From positions 1,488,001-1,552,000 of the forward strand of contig CP003179.1 in the NCBI GenBank assembly GCA_000237975.1: 64,000 bases of DNA. The letters run 5' to 3'. Each line of letters opens with the position of its first letter. Position 1 is the stretch's first letter. The stretch is from Sulfobacillus acidophilus DSM 10332 (lineage in GTDB: Bacteria > Bacillota > Sulfobacillia > Sulfobacillales > Sulfobacillaceae). The notes beneath the pieces were generated by a model. The model made no database searches. It had not been told where the DNA came from and worked only from the letters and a program-made list of their open reading frames with translations. The position numbers were made by a program, and so were the translations under genes. This document shows positions 1-8,394 of the stretch, one piece after another.

Positions 1-84
1 GGAGCAGTCGGGTTTTCGGTTAGTCTATCACGTAGCTCTATGGCGAAAACCCTCATCCTCCGATAGCCGGAAATAGGACCCAAA

Positions 85-93
85 TGGTATAAT
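85..93 (+). promoter_or_regulatory. extended -10 promoter before the MFS gene
   Basis: TGGTATAAT is a perfect -10 hexamer (88-93) with the TGn extension. No good -35 is seen 17 bases upstream, as is common for extended -10 promoters. It lies about 120 bases before the chosen start of the exporter gene. Confidence 0.55.
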
Positions 94-222
94 AACTTTT
101 GTTTTAAAAGCCACTAGGGATTTTAGGGACTGCATTCAGCCACAGGAATGGCACGAACCCGGGGATTAGGCCGCGGGCTCGTACTTTTTCTTTGGCCGGG
201 CGTCCGAAGGAGGATGAGCGTG

Positions 223-1713
223 ATGACATCACGTGCCAAAACGTGGATTGTGGTCTCCATTATGCTGGCCATGATGTTAACGGCGCTCGATATGACGATC
301 GTCGGAACGGCCATGCCCAGCATCGTATCTGATCTTCATGGAGTCTCGATTTACAGTTGGGTGTTTTCGGCCTATCTCTTGACGTCGACTACCCCCATCC
401 CTATCTATGGAAAATTGGCGGATATGCTTGGCCGTAAGCGCGTATTTATGGTGGGTACGGGCCTTTTTATGATCGGTTCCGCGCTTGCCGGCGTCTCCCA
501 GTCCATGCCGGAACTCATTCTATTTCGGGCATTACAAGGCTTGGGGGCGGCTGGCGTGTTACCGGTAGCCCTAACCATTGTGGGCGATATTTTTACGCTG
601 GAACAACGGGGACGCGTCCAAGGGCTATTTTCCGGGGTGTGGGCCTTGTCGGCGGTCATTGGCCCACTCACCGGGGCGGCCATTGTCGAACACGTGTCTT
701 GGCGTTGGGTCTTTTACATTAACGTGCCCTTAGGGATTTTGGTGATGCTCATTTTATGGTTGGCGTTTCACGAACAAGTGGAAAGTCACGGGCATGCGAT
801 CGATTATCCCGGTACCGTTATTCTGACCGCAGGCGTAACGCTCGTTTTGCTGGGGTTACTCGATACGGGCACGACCCGCGAGATATTATTGGGAATTGCT
901 CTTGTCACGCTGGTGGGTTTCGTATTTTGGGAGCAACACTTTTCGGAACCGGTTTTGCCGCTGAGTATTTTCCGGCATCGCATGATCCTCTTAGGCAATA
1001 TCATGAACTTTTTTGGCGGCATTATCATGTTTGGGCTGATTTCCTATATGCCTTTATTTGTTCAAGGGGTTCAGGGGCAATCGCCCACCGTGTCGGGCCA
1101 AGCGATTACCCCCATGATGATTGGGTGGCCGTTGGCCGCGCTTAGCATAGGATCGTTAATCAAAAAAGTGGGCTATCGGGTTCTGGGGATTTTGGGCGGA
1201 ACGCTCGTCATGTTGGGTACGGCCTGGCTGGGGCTTGTCGGTGACCGGACGACACTCGTGTTAGTCGGCTCGATGCTGGCGATTGGCGCAGGGCTCGGAT
1301 TTTCACTGACCAGCCTTTTAATCGGGGTCCAAAACGCGGTGCCCTGGAATCTTCGCGGCGTGGTAACCGGGTCGACCCAGTTCTTTCGGAATATTGGCGG
1401 GGCCATCGGGGTGGCAATTTTAGCCGCGGTATTTAACGAGGGCCTTTCACGGGCCATTAGCCGGGCTCCCCGATTACATGGATTGAATACCGCGTCGGTT
1501 ACCGAAACGCTTTTGGTGCCGCGGCTTCGCGATCGGTTGGCACCCACCTTACATCAGTTGTTGTTGAGCACTTTGAACCACGGATTGGCAGCCGTCTTTC
1601 TCACCATTTTTGGTATTGGCGTGCTGGCGTTTGTGACCATGCTGGCCCTACCGGCCAAGCCTCGTGCGTGGGATCAGGAAGCTGAAACCGCGCCGACCGA
1701 GGAAGTGGGCTAA
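223..1713 (+). CDS. MFS drug-type exporter (DHA2/EmrB-QacA family)
   Basis: Likely a proton-driven efflux permease of the 14-helix DHA2 class in the cytoplasmic membrane. The protein is hydrophobic throughout. It opens with a helix carrying LDMTIVGTAMPSI, the motif typical of this class, followed by a loop with GKLADMLGRKR, which matches the MFS motif-A loop. AAGGAGG at 207-213 is best spaced (9 bases) for ATG 223, giving 496 residues. ATG 214 or an upstream ATG at 148 are possible but worse placed. No regulator gene is adjacent and the substrate cannot be read from sequence. An extended -10 lies upstream and a hairpin terminator follows, so it is probably monocistronic. Confidence 0.88.
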   Translation: MTSRAKTWIVVSIMLAMMLTALDMTIVGTAMPSIVSDLHGVSIYSWVFSAYLLTSTTPIPIYGKLADMLGRKRVFMVGTGLFMIGSALAGVSQSMPELILFRALQGLGAAGVLPVALTIVGDIFTLEQRGRVQGLFSGVWALSAVIGPLTGAAIVEHVSWRWVFYINVPLGILVMLILWLAFHEQVESHGHAIDYPGTVILTAGVTLVLLGLLDTGTTREILLGIALVTLVGFVFWEQHFSEPVLPLSIFRHRMILLGNIMNFFGGIIMFGLISYMPLFVQGVQGQSPTVSGQAITPMMIGWPLAALSIGSLIKKVGYRVLGILGGTLVMLGTAWLGLVGDRTTLVLVGSMLAIGAGLGFSLTSLLIGVQNAVPWNLRGVVTGSTQFFRNIGGAIGVAILAAVFNEGLSRAISRAPRLHGLNTASVTETLLVPRLRDRLAPTLHQLLLSTLNHGLAAVFLTIFGIGVLAFVTMLALPAKPRAWDQEAETAPTEEVG

Positions 1714-1735
1714 CCCATAACACCCATAACAGCTG

Positions 1736-1784
1736 AAACCGCGGTTATCCGTTCTTGTTAAAACAGGGCGGGACCGCGGTTTTT
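1736..1784 (+). terminator. terminator after the MFS gene
   Basis: AAACCGCGGT (1736-1745) pairs with ACCGCGGTTT (1773-1782), with more T following. The loop is long (27 bases), so the hairpin is only moderately convincing. Confidence 0.45.
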
Positions 1785-1874
1785 GCCGGATGGGGGTTCT
1801 GATGGCGAAAGTGTGATCCTATTTAGGTAGGACCAAAATGCCGAACGTAGCACATCAGCTTGAGTATACCGGCC

Positions 1875-1920
1875 AACCCGGCGGGATCCCGGAAAAGGGC
1901 CGATAGGCCAACCGGGTTTT
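1875..1920 (+). terminator. second terminator-like hairpin in the 1714-2036 gap
   Basis: AACCCGG (1875-1881) can pair with CCGGGTT (1912-1918), followed by TT. Together with the previous hairpin this is all that I see in the 323-base gap before the mrr gene, apart from an A/T-rich stretch near 1997-2016 that may hold its promoter. Confidence 0.3.
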
Positions 1921-2036
1921 GCCGCTCGTCAAGTCCGGATGACCAGGCTGAGGTACGTCGATCGGCGCGAGATTTCGACTGAATGCCTAACCTAGGATAA
2001 TATGTTTTTTAAAAACAACGACTTGGAGTATAGAAT

Positions 2037-2960
2037 ATGGCTGTTCCTACCCTCAATGAACTACTGCCGGAATTCTTGTCCCAATTACAAGATGGGCAAA
2101 CGTATAAGATGTCGACATTGATTCAAACGATTACCGATCATTTGCGGCTTTCGGACGATGATCGGCACATTGTCCTGAAAACAGGTGAACCTCTGATTGC
2201 GAATCGGTTATGGTGGATCAATACGCATTGTTATCACGCCAAACTCATCGAAAGGCCAAATCGTGGAGAGGTTCGCCTGACTCCAAAAGGACAGCAGGTG
2301 CTACGGGAACGGATTCCGTTGACCATGACGTGGATTCGGCAGCAACCGGAGCATATTTTGTGGCGAATGGGAACTAAAGGATCGCGTCATCAGTCAAAAG
2401 CCGATCCCGCCGAAGAATTACACAATGATAGTTCCGACAAAACACCTCTCGAAATATTAGAGTCCAGCTATCGTGAAGTTCGTAAAACATTGGCGGAAGA
2501 TCTATTAGACCGCGTGCGGGCATCATCTTTCGAGGCTTTTGAACGTTTGGTCATCAAACTGTTGGTTGCAATGGGTTATGGGGGCGGATTTGAAGACGAG
2601 GCGGCACGCGTGGTTGGGCGGGTAGGCGATAATGGCATTGATGGAGTGATAAATCAGGATCCCTTGGGATTAGACGTTGTTTATGTGCAAGCCAAACGCT
2701 GGGATGACACCGTAGGCGAACCGGTCGTTCGCGATTTTGTCGGAAGTTTGGTTGGAAAGCATGCCAACAAAGGGGTCTTATTGACGACTAGCACTTTCTC
2801 CGAAAAGGCACTTCAATTTGCCGATAAGTTGGGCCAAAAAGTCATTTTGATTGATGGAGAGCGGCTCGTAGATCTCATGATTCAATATAAAGTTGGGGTG
2901 TCGGAAGTGACCCGATATGTGGTTTATCGTGTTGATGGGGATTTTTTTGACGCGTTATAG
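2037..2960 (+). CDS. mrr: Mrr-type restriction endonuclease
   Basis: A 307-residue protein with the two-part Mrr layout: an N-terminal winged-helix-like Mrr_N region (about 5-100) and a C-terminal PD-(D/E)xK nuclease domain (about 165-290). The catalytic core is visible as GIDG followed by YVQAKRW, i.e. the metal-binding Asp and the QxK motif. Mrr enzymes are usually type IV, cutting DNA that carries foreign methylation. No methyltransferase or specificity gene lies next to it, which fits a solitary type IV enzyme. TTGGAG lies about 9 bases before the ATG. Codon usage looks slightly more A/T-rich than its neighbours, a weak hint of transfer. Confidence 0.85.
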   Translation: MAVPTLNELLPEFLSQLQDGQTYKMSTLIQTITDHLRLSDDDRHIVLKTGEPLIANRLWWINTHCYHAKLIERPNRGEVRLTPKGQQVLRERIPLTMTWIRQQPEHILWRMGTKGSRHQSKADPAEELHNDSSDKTPLEILESSYREVRKTLAEDLLDRVRASSFEAFERLVIKLLVAMGYGGGFEDEAARVVGRVGDNGIDGVINQDPLGLDVVYVQAKRWDDTVGEPVVRDFVGSLVGKHANKGVLLTTSTFSEKALQFADKLGQKVILIDGERLVDLMIQYKVGVSEVTRYVVYRVDGDFFDAL

Positions 2961-2974
2961 AATGCATTCAAAAC

Positions 2975-3006
2975 AAAAAACCACCGTGAATAGGTGTACG
3001 ATGGTT
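2975..3006 (-). terminator. terminator of the tRNA-Leu pair
   Basis: Read on the minus strand, AACCATCGT (3006-2998) pairs with ACGGTGGTT (2987-2979), followed by a run of T (2980-2975). It sits just beyond the 3' end of the tRNA-Leu(GAG) gene and just after the mrr stop codon, so it may serve both strands. Confidence 0.6.
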
Positions 3007-3023
3007 CTTTCTTTGGTGGTAAG

Positions 3024-3108
<85 letters not shown>

Positions 3109-3119
3109 GTATCCAAGAG

Positions 3120-3206
3120 TGGTGCCGAAGGTGGGACTTGAACCCACACGAGCTGTCGCTCACGGCGCCCTGAACACCGCGTGTCTGCCTATTCCACCAC
3201 TTCGGC
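3120..3206 (-). tRNA. tRNA-Leu (CAG)
   Basis: A second class II tRNA, 11 bases upstream of the GAG gene on the same strand. The acceptor arms GCCGAAG and CTTCGGC pair. The anticodon stem CGGTG/CGCCG encloses loop TTCAGGG, anticodon CAG (3170-3172 on the plus strand). CCA is encoded. The two genes probably form one transcript read CAG then GAG. Confidence 0.95.
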
Positions 3207-3226
3207 GCGCGTTATGCGCAGTGATG

Positions 3227-3255
3227 AGTATATCAGCTTTAGGATTAAGGCGCAA
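3227..3255 (-). promoter_or_regulatory. promoter of the tRNA-Leu pair
   Basis: On the minus strand TTGCGC (3255-3250), a 17-base spacer and TATACT (3232-3227), about 20 bases upstream of the first tRNA. Confidence 0.65.
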
Positions 3256-3412
3256 GGGATGCAGGATGGAAAATCTCTCGAGGAACTCATAGGCGAACCG
3301 TCTTTTGGGGATACTGGCCACAAAGCCAAGACGTGTGGTCAAAAGTTCATGAATTCTTAAGCTCAAGGTTTTGAACCCGAGGCGGTCATGGGCCAAACCC
3401 AAAAGAACCATA

Positions 3413-3421
3413 TGTTATAAT
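3413..3421 (+). promoter_or_regulatory. extended -10 promoter of the ccm operon
   Basis: TGTTATAAT is a perfect TATAAT (3416-3421) with TGn extension, 44 bases before the ccmE start. No clear -35. Confidence 0.6.
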
Positions 3422-3464
3422 CGCGAAAGAGATGAGAGTCCGTCGAAAGTGAGGACAAGACGCC

Positions 3465-3878
3465 ATGTCGAAAAAGCTTCGGCTCCAATTAGGAGCTTTT
3501 GTGATTCTGGCTGCACTTGTCTACTTGGTTCTACAAGGGGCCCACAATTTTTCCAGTTACTTCGTAACGGTCAACACCTATCGGGCCGACATGTCTCAAC
3601 TGGCTCATCAAACGGTACGGGTGCAGGGCACGCTTTTGGCGAGCAGCGTGAAATATGATCCGGCTACGGCCACTCTACGATTCACGATTGCCTCAAACGG
3701 GAAGACTTTACCGGTCATCTATCATGGGCCGATGCCCAATGAGCAATTCCAGGACGCGAGCGCGATATGTAAGGGACAGATGGGGCCCAACGGGGTTTTC
3801 GAGTGTCAAAAACTGGAGATTCAATGTCCCGACCATTACACCCCGGCTTCCGGATCGTCGACGACAGCCAACGGGTAA
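3465..3878 (+). CDS. ccmE: cytochrome c maturation heme chaperone CcmE, CXXXY type
   Basis: CcmE holds heme covalently outside the membrane and passes it to CcmF for attachment to apocytochrome c. The 137-residue protein has the usual plan: a short cytoplasmic start, one membrane anchor (about 8-26) and an outside OB-fold domain. The heme-binding site of classical CcmE is HxxxY, as in E. coli His130. Here the aligned site is C121-PDH-Y125. This CXXXY form is known from archaea and some bacteria and marks the System I* variant. It is the first gene of the ccm operon, followed by ccmF after 15 bases. Start ATG is preceded by AGTGAGGACAAG, a modest site. Confidence 0.85.
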   Translation: MSKKLRLQLGAFVILAALVYLVLQGAHNFSSYFVTVNTYRADMSQLAHQTVRVQGTLLASSVKYDPATATLRFTIASNGKTLPVIYHGPMPNEQFQDASAICKGQMGPNGVFECQKLEIQCPDHYTPASGSSTTANG

Positions 3879-3893
3879 CGAGGTGAGGTCTAA

Positions 3894-5930
3894 GTGACGA
3901 TGCCCGAATTAGGGCGATATGCGCTTTTGTTGGCCTTGCTGTTAGCGGTCTATGCGGTAAGCGTAGGACTTTGGGCCAATCGTACGGGCGATCCGCGCTG
4001 GCGCGAAAGTGTACGCGGGGCGGCGGTGGCTCTGACGTTAGCCATGACGACCGCGGTGATGACGCTGGAGTACCTCTTGGTAACGGGGGATTACGCGGTA
4101 CAAGCCGTGTATAACCACAGCGACCGGGCCTTACCCCTTTTATATAAATTGGGGGCCCTTTGGGGCGGAGACTCCGGTTCGGTGCTTTTTTGGGGATGGA
4201 TTTTATCTCTTTATACCGGGTACGTAGCTTGGCGCGGGTGGCCTCGTGAAGGCCGAATGACCCCTTTGGTGGTGCCGTTTTTAGCCTTGTTGTTGGTGTT
4301 TTTCACGGGGATGTCGAACGCCGTGGTTGATCCCTTTCGGTTGGTTCCCGGTCACCCAACCAACGGCAATGGGCTGGATCCGTTGCTCCAAAACTTGGTG
4401 ATGACAATTCATCCGCCTGCGATGTATACCGGGCTCATCGGGATGGCGGTGCCGGCTGCCTATATTTTGGCCGCGGTCTGGCAACGCGTTCCGTGGCGCG
4501 AATGGGTGCCGGTTGTCCGGCGCTGGATGCTCTTTTCGTGGATGTTTTTGTCGGCTGCGCTCGTATTGGGGGGCATGTGGGCTTATATGGAATTGGGTTG
4601 GGGAGGCTACTGGGAATGGGATCCGGTCGAAAATGCCGCCCTATTACCATGGTTAACGGCTACGGCCTTCCTACATGCCCTGCAGTTGGAAGAAAAACGG
4701 GGCATGTTTCGATGGTGGACGGCGTTGCTGGGAGTCGGCACGTTTTTGCTGACGTTGATAGGCACCTATATTACCCGAAGCGGCGTGTTGAAGAATTCGG
4801 TCCACTCGTTTACCGGAACCGGGGTGGGTCCCTATTTCGTCGGGCTCTTTTGGGCCGTGCTCGGAATAACCGTGGTCTTGTTTTGGCTGAGGCGAGAGAT
4901 GTTTCAAGACCGGATGGGGCTCGACGGGTCGTTTTCCAAAGAAGGCGTCTATCTTTTCATTAACGTATTCTTTACCGCGATTGCCGTCGTCGTTTTATTG
5001 GGCACATTTTATCCGGTGATTTCCAAAGCCTTTTGGGGGCAAACGATCGTGTTGAACGAGTCGTTTTTTAATGCGATGACCGCTCCCATGTTTTTGGTGC
5101 TGGTGTTGCTGTTGGGAATGGCTCCGGTTATGGGCTGGCGATTCGCCAAACCTGCCTCGGTGATGCAAAAGCTCCGGGTACCGTGGGGCATCGGCCTCGT
5201 TACGATGGTGGTGGTCTACTTTCATGGCTACCGCGCTCCTCTTCATTTTATCGGTGTCGGATTAGCCACATTTGCGCTGGCCTCCATGGTTCAAGAGTTT
5301 TACCGCGCGGCGCGGGTCCAACGTCTCGCGCATCATTATTCGTGGCTCGTCGCCTTTTTGACGGCGGTCAAAGGCAATCGGCGCCGATATGGCGGGTATT
5401 TGGCTCATATAGCGTTTTTAATTATCGTGTTAGGCGTCATCGGGTCTCATACCAACACCCTCTCGGTTACCGAAACCCTACGCCCGGGACAGGTCGTGAC
5501 GATGAGGGGCTATACGATTCAATACCATGGGTTACAAAATGTCGTCCATCCCGGGTACGAAACCACGGAGGCCCTCTTATCGGTGGCACATGGGACCGTC
5601 CGGCAGACAGCGACTCCAGGGCTATCATTTTTCCCGGGCTCCGCCCAACCGGTAGCCGGCGTTTACATTCAAGGCGGATTAATGCGCGATTTATATATCG
5701 TATTAGAAGGGAGTCCCGGCCAAAATCAGGCGCTTTTACAAATCATGATCAACCCGATGGTCAGTTGGATCTGGATTGGCATGTATATCTTGCTGGCCGG
5801 GACATTAATCGCCCTATCGGCACCGGCCGGCCGCGATGCGGCACCCGTGCGGCAGTGGGAGATTGAACCCCTCGAGGCTTGGAGACGGTCACAACCGGTG
5901 GCGGCCGGTGAAGGAGGCAAAAGTCCATGA
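3894..5930 (+). CDS. ccmF: cytochrome c heme lyase subunit CcmF
   Basis: CcmF is the membrane heme lyase that joins heme from CcmE to the CXXCH site of cytochrome c. The 678-residue protein is polytopic and carries the tryptophan-rich WWD signature as GGYWEWDPVENAALLPWL, the hallmark of heme-handling proteins. A soluble domain near 520-620 precedes a last membrane helix, as in the family. Length is normal. Start GTG 3894 follows AGGTGAGG. ATG at 3900 is in frame and would remove two residues. It overlaps the next gene by four bases, showing translational coupling. Confidence 0.93.
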   Translation: MTMPELGRYALLLALLLAVYAVSVGLWANRTGDPRWRESVRGAAVALTLAMTTAVMTLEYLLVTGDYAVQAVYNHSDRALPLLYKLGALWGGDSGSVLFWGWILSLYTGYVAWRGWPREGRMTPLVVPFLALLLVFFTGMSNAVVDPFRLVPGHPTNGNGLDPLLQNLVMTIHPPAMYTGLIGMAVPAAYILAAVWQRVPWREWVPVVRRWMLFSWMFLSAALVLGGMWAYMELGWGGYWEWDPVENAALLPWLTATAFLHALQLEEKRGMFRWWTALLGVGTFLLTLIGTYITRSGVLKNSVHSFTGTGVGPYFVGLFWAVLGITVVLFWLRREMFQDRMGLDGSFSKEGVYLFINVFFTAIAVVVLLGTFYPVISKAFWGQTIVLNESFFNAMTAPMFLVLVLLLGMAPVMGWRFAKPASVMQKLRVPWGIGLVTMVVVYFHGYRAPLHFIGVGLATFALASMVQEFYRAARVQRLAHHYSWLVAFLTAVKGNRRRYGGYLAHIAFLIIVLGVIGSHTNTLSVTETLRPGQVVTMRGYTIQYHGLQNVVHPGYETTEALLSVAHGTVRQTATPGLSFFPGSAQPVAGVYIQGGLMRDLYIVLEGSPGQNQALLQIMINPMVSWIWIGMYILLAGTLIALSAPAGRDAAPVRQWEIEPLEAWRRSQPVAAGEGGKSP

Positions 5931-6178
5931 TGGGGGGACTTTTAGCGGCGGTGTTAACCCTCGCGACTCTGACCTTGGTGATTTTACCTTGGTGGGCCGG
6001 GCGTCCCGTGTCTCCGAACGACGTATTAGAGCAACAGGACTGGGGAGAACTCGAGGCCTCGGTCGGTCGGCTGATCGAAACGTGGTACTGTTCTTTTTGC
6101 GGCGGCAAGCTGGAACGGTTGGATCAGACGGTGTGTAGCCATTGCGGTAGCCCGCTGCGGGAGGGAATGGGGCGATGA
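5927..6178 (+). CDS. small membrane-anchored zinc-ribbon protein in the ccm operon
   Basis: 83 residues: one N-terminal membrane helix (about 4-24), a short linker, then a CxxC pair at C55/C58 and another at C70/C73 spaced as in zinc ribbons. The N-terminal helix followed by a charged stretch recalls the start of CcmI, but the CcmI TPR part is absent. The cysteines do not match the LRCxxC motif of CcmH, so I do not call it CcmH. It overlaps both neighbours by four bases, so it is tightly coupled to ccmF and the following gene. A role in cytochrome c maturation is inferred from position only. Confidence 0.75.
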   Translation: MMGGLLAAVLTLATLTLVILPWWAGRPVSPNDVLEQQDWGELEASVGRLIETWYCSFCGGKLERLDQTVCSHCGSPLREGMGR

Positions 6179-7008
6179 TGCGACGGATGGGACTTTGGGC
6201 GCTTTTGTTGGCTGTCCTGGTGTGGGGCCCTCCGGTAAAGGCGGCCTCGTTACCGATCGGCGGTAAAGCCGAGATGGAAATGGTCGTCGTGATGCCCGAG
6301 CCCCATTATTTGGCCGTTTACCAACAATGGGTCATGAATATGGCGCAACCGGTGACCGTGGGTATTTTGACCGGGGCCCGTTCCCTATCGGGATATGGGG
6401 GCCGTATCGCCGCCACCGGTAACGGATATGCGGTCGTTCAACCGAATGGGACGAAATTTGCCGTTCGCTATGAAGTCGCGTGGAACGGCCAATCGGCCAG
6501 TTTAGCGATTCCCGCGTATGAAACCACGAATGCGTTGGTCATTTTAACGCCAACCAGTCTCACCGTACCGTCGGTTTTAAATCCTTCCTTGGCTCCGGCC
6601 GGGAAAGGTCGGATTCCCGGTATCCCCCATAGTCCCGTGTTTTATGAGTATGCCACCACGAATGTGGCTCAAGGGCAGACGGTACCGCTGGTCATCGAAC
6701 GGGCGGGATCGGCTTTAGCCGCTAATCCCGGTCTTTATCAGGGAACGGGCAATCATCCGGGGTGGGGTACCGGATTTTTGTTGGCCATCGGATTGGTGGC
6801 GTTGGGGGGAGTGGCGTTGGCGCTGAACTGGAAACCGGTTACCGGTTATCATCGCCGTCGATACGTGCGGGAACAACTGGTGTCGGAATTGGCAATTTTA
6901 GAAGCGAGCTATCGGCGCGGGGAAATCGCCGAAGATGCGTACCGCGCGGAACGGCAAACGTTATTATCGGCCTTGGCGGCCATTGGGGATGGACAAGCGG
7001 TTGGGTAG
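6175..7008 (+). CDS. secreted/membrane-anchored protein of unknown function in the ccm operon
   Basis: 277 residues. An N-terminal signal peptide (about 1-24) is followed by a beta-rich outside domain with no cysteines (about 25-195), one membrane helix (about 199-219) and a charged cytoplasmic tail. The tail contains a helical stretch, ELAILEASYRRGEIAEDAY, resembling short oligomerisation tails (SHOCT-like) or the first helix of CcmI. I do not recognise the outside domain. It lies between the zinc-ribbon gene and ccmA, where CcmG/CcmH-like proteins would be expected, but it has no thiol-redox motif. It overlaps the proposed ccmA start by 20 bases. Confidence 0.75.
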   Translation: MMRRMGLWALLLAVLVWGPPVKAASLPIGGKAEMEMVVVMPEPHYLAVYQQWVMNMAQPVTVGILTGARSLSGYGGRIAATGNGYAVVQPNGTKFAVRYEVAWNGQSASLAIPAYETTNALVILTPTSLTVPSVLNPSLAPAGKGRIPGIPHSPVFYEYATTNVAQGQTVPLVIERAGSALAANPGLYQGTGNHPGWGTGFLLAIGLVALGGVALALNWKPVTGYHRRRYVREQLVSELAILEASYRRGEIAEDAYRAERQTLLSALAAIGDGQAVG

Positions 7009-7744
7009 TCGATCACCGGTCATACGGGCGGTTCATCTGGCGAAAACCTTGGGCACCGCGACCGTATTACAAGACGTATCGTTTGAACTGGGGCCCGGCG
7101 CCGCGCTGGCCATATTAGGGCCCAACGGGGCGGGCAAGACCACCTTGCTGAAAGTTTTGGCCGGGGTATGGGCACCGAACGGAGGGGAGCTCTGGCGTTT
7201 TGGGCAATTATTACCGGACGGCGGCCATCCCGATCCCCGTATTGGATATTTGGGCCATCAGTCCCTGTTGTACCCGAGTTTGACCCTATTGGAGAACCTT
7301 CGGTTTTATGGACGGCTTTGGGGTATACCGCGTCTTTCCGAAACGATTGAGTCGGTAGTGGACCAAGTTGGGCTGGGCTGGTCACTGGATGACCCGGTGC
7401 GCACGTTTTCCCGAGGGATGTTGCAGCGGGCCGCGATTGCACGGGTTCTGCTGACGGCGCCTGAGCTGGTGTTATTGGACGAGCCGTATACCGGCCTTGA
7501 CTTACCCTCTCGCCACGTATTAGATGGCTGGATTCGCACGTTTCGGTCACAGGGCGGGACCGTGTTGATGATTACCCATCACCCCGATGAAGCGTATCGG
7601 CTCGTCGATGCCGTCGCGATTCTACATACAGGGAGGTTTATCTGGTGGTCACCCACACAGGAGATGCCCCTCGAACAACTACTCACGGTATATCAACGGC
7701 TCGTGGCACCGGGAGGGTATTCGCCATCCGTAAATTTTGGTTGA
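6989..7744 (+). CDS. ccmA: heme exporter ATP-binding protein CcmA
   Basis: ABC ATPase that, with CcmB and CcmC, drives release of heme-loaded CcmE. Walker A is GPNGAGKTTL, the ABC signature region is FSRGMLQRAAIA and Walker B is LVLLDEP, followed by the expected H-loop (MITHH). I chose ATG 6989, 20 bases inside the previous gene, giving 251 residues. The longer reading from 6935 has an unlikely basic leader. The 3' end overlaps ccmB by about 100 bases if ccmB starts at its well-placed GTG. Confidence 0.88.
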   Translation: MDKRLGSRSPVIRAVHLAKTLGTATVLQDVSFELGPGAALAILGPNGAGKTTLLKVLAGVWAPNGGELWRFGQLLPDGGHPDPRIGYLGHQSLLYPSLTLLENLRFYGRLWGIPRLSETIESVVDQVGLGWSLDDPVRTFSRGMLQRAAIARVLLTAPELVLLDEPYTGLDLPSRHVLDGWIRTFRSQGGTVLMITHHPDEAYRLVDAVAILHTGRFIWWSPTQEMPLEQLLTVYQRLVAPGGYSPSVNFG

Positions 7745-8391
7745 TCGTGCTGAAGGATCTCACGATTGAAGCCCGTACCAAAGACATGTGGGTGACCATG
7801 ATGGCCTTCGTATTAATGGTCATCTTCCTCTTTGCGTTTGCGGTAGGTGCCTCATCGGTCAATCTCCGGGGCGTTTTTCCCGGACTCATTTGGATGGCGT
7901 TTTTATTTGCGGGCATGATGAGTATTGGACGCGGGTTTCAGCGAGAAAGCTATGAAGACACGATGACCGGATTGGTTTTAGCGCCGGGGGATCGGTTGGC
8001 GGTTTTTTTGGCGAAACTTACTACAGCCTTTTTATTTATGTTCTTAATGGAACTTTTGTCCTCACCGATCTTTTTTGCGTTATTCAATGAACCGTGGTAT
8101 GGCCACTACGGCCTTTACGGCATTGTTCTTGTGCTGGGTACCCTCGGGTTTGTGGGGGTGGGCACCCTTTTATCCGCGATGGGCATGAATCTACGGGGAG
8201 GGGACTTACTCATGCCGGTGCTATTAATGCCCTTAGAGGTGCCGGTGATGATCACGGCAGTGCAGGCGACAACCGCGATTTTGAGTCGGCCGGCTGCCAA
8301 CCCCTGGCCCTGGCTCCATGGGCTCATGGCTTATGATGCGATTTTTCTCGCGTTGCCCATGGTGATTTACGAATACTTGTGGGAGGTGTAG
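7645..8391 (+). CDS. ccmB: heme exporter membrane protein CcmB
   Basis: 248-residue integral membrane protein with about six helices. The stretch VLKDLTIEARTKD before the first helix is typical of CcmB (KDL..E.RT). The start is GTG 7645 because AGGGAGG (7630-7636) lies eight bases before it. This gives about 27 extra N-terminal residues compared with the usual family start and a 100-base overlap with ccmA. No better ATG, GTG or TTG is found nearer the conserved part except TTG 7741. ccmC follows directly. Confidence 0.85.
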   Translation: MVTHTGDAPRTTTHGISTARGTGRVFAIRKFWLIVLKDLTIEARTKDMWVTMMAFVLMVIFLFAFAVGASSVNLRGVFPGLIWMAFLFAGMMSIGRGFQRESYEDTMTGLVLAPGDRLAVFLAKLTTAFLFMFLMELLSSPIFFALFNEPWYGHYGLYGIVLVLGTLGFVGVGTLLSAMGMNLRGGDLLMPVLLMPLEVPVMITAVQATTAILSRPAANPWPWLHGLMAYDAIFLALPMVIYEYLWEV

Positions 8392-8394
8392 GCA

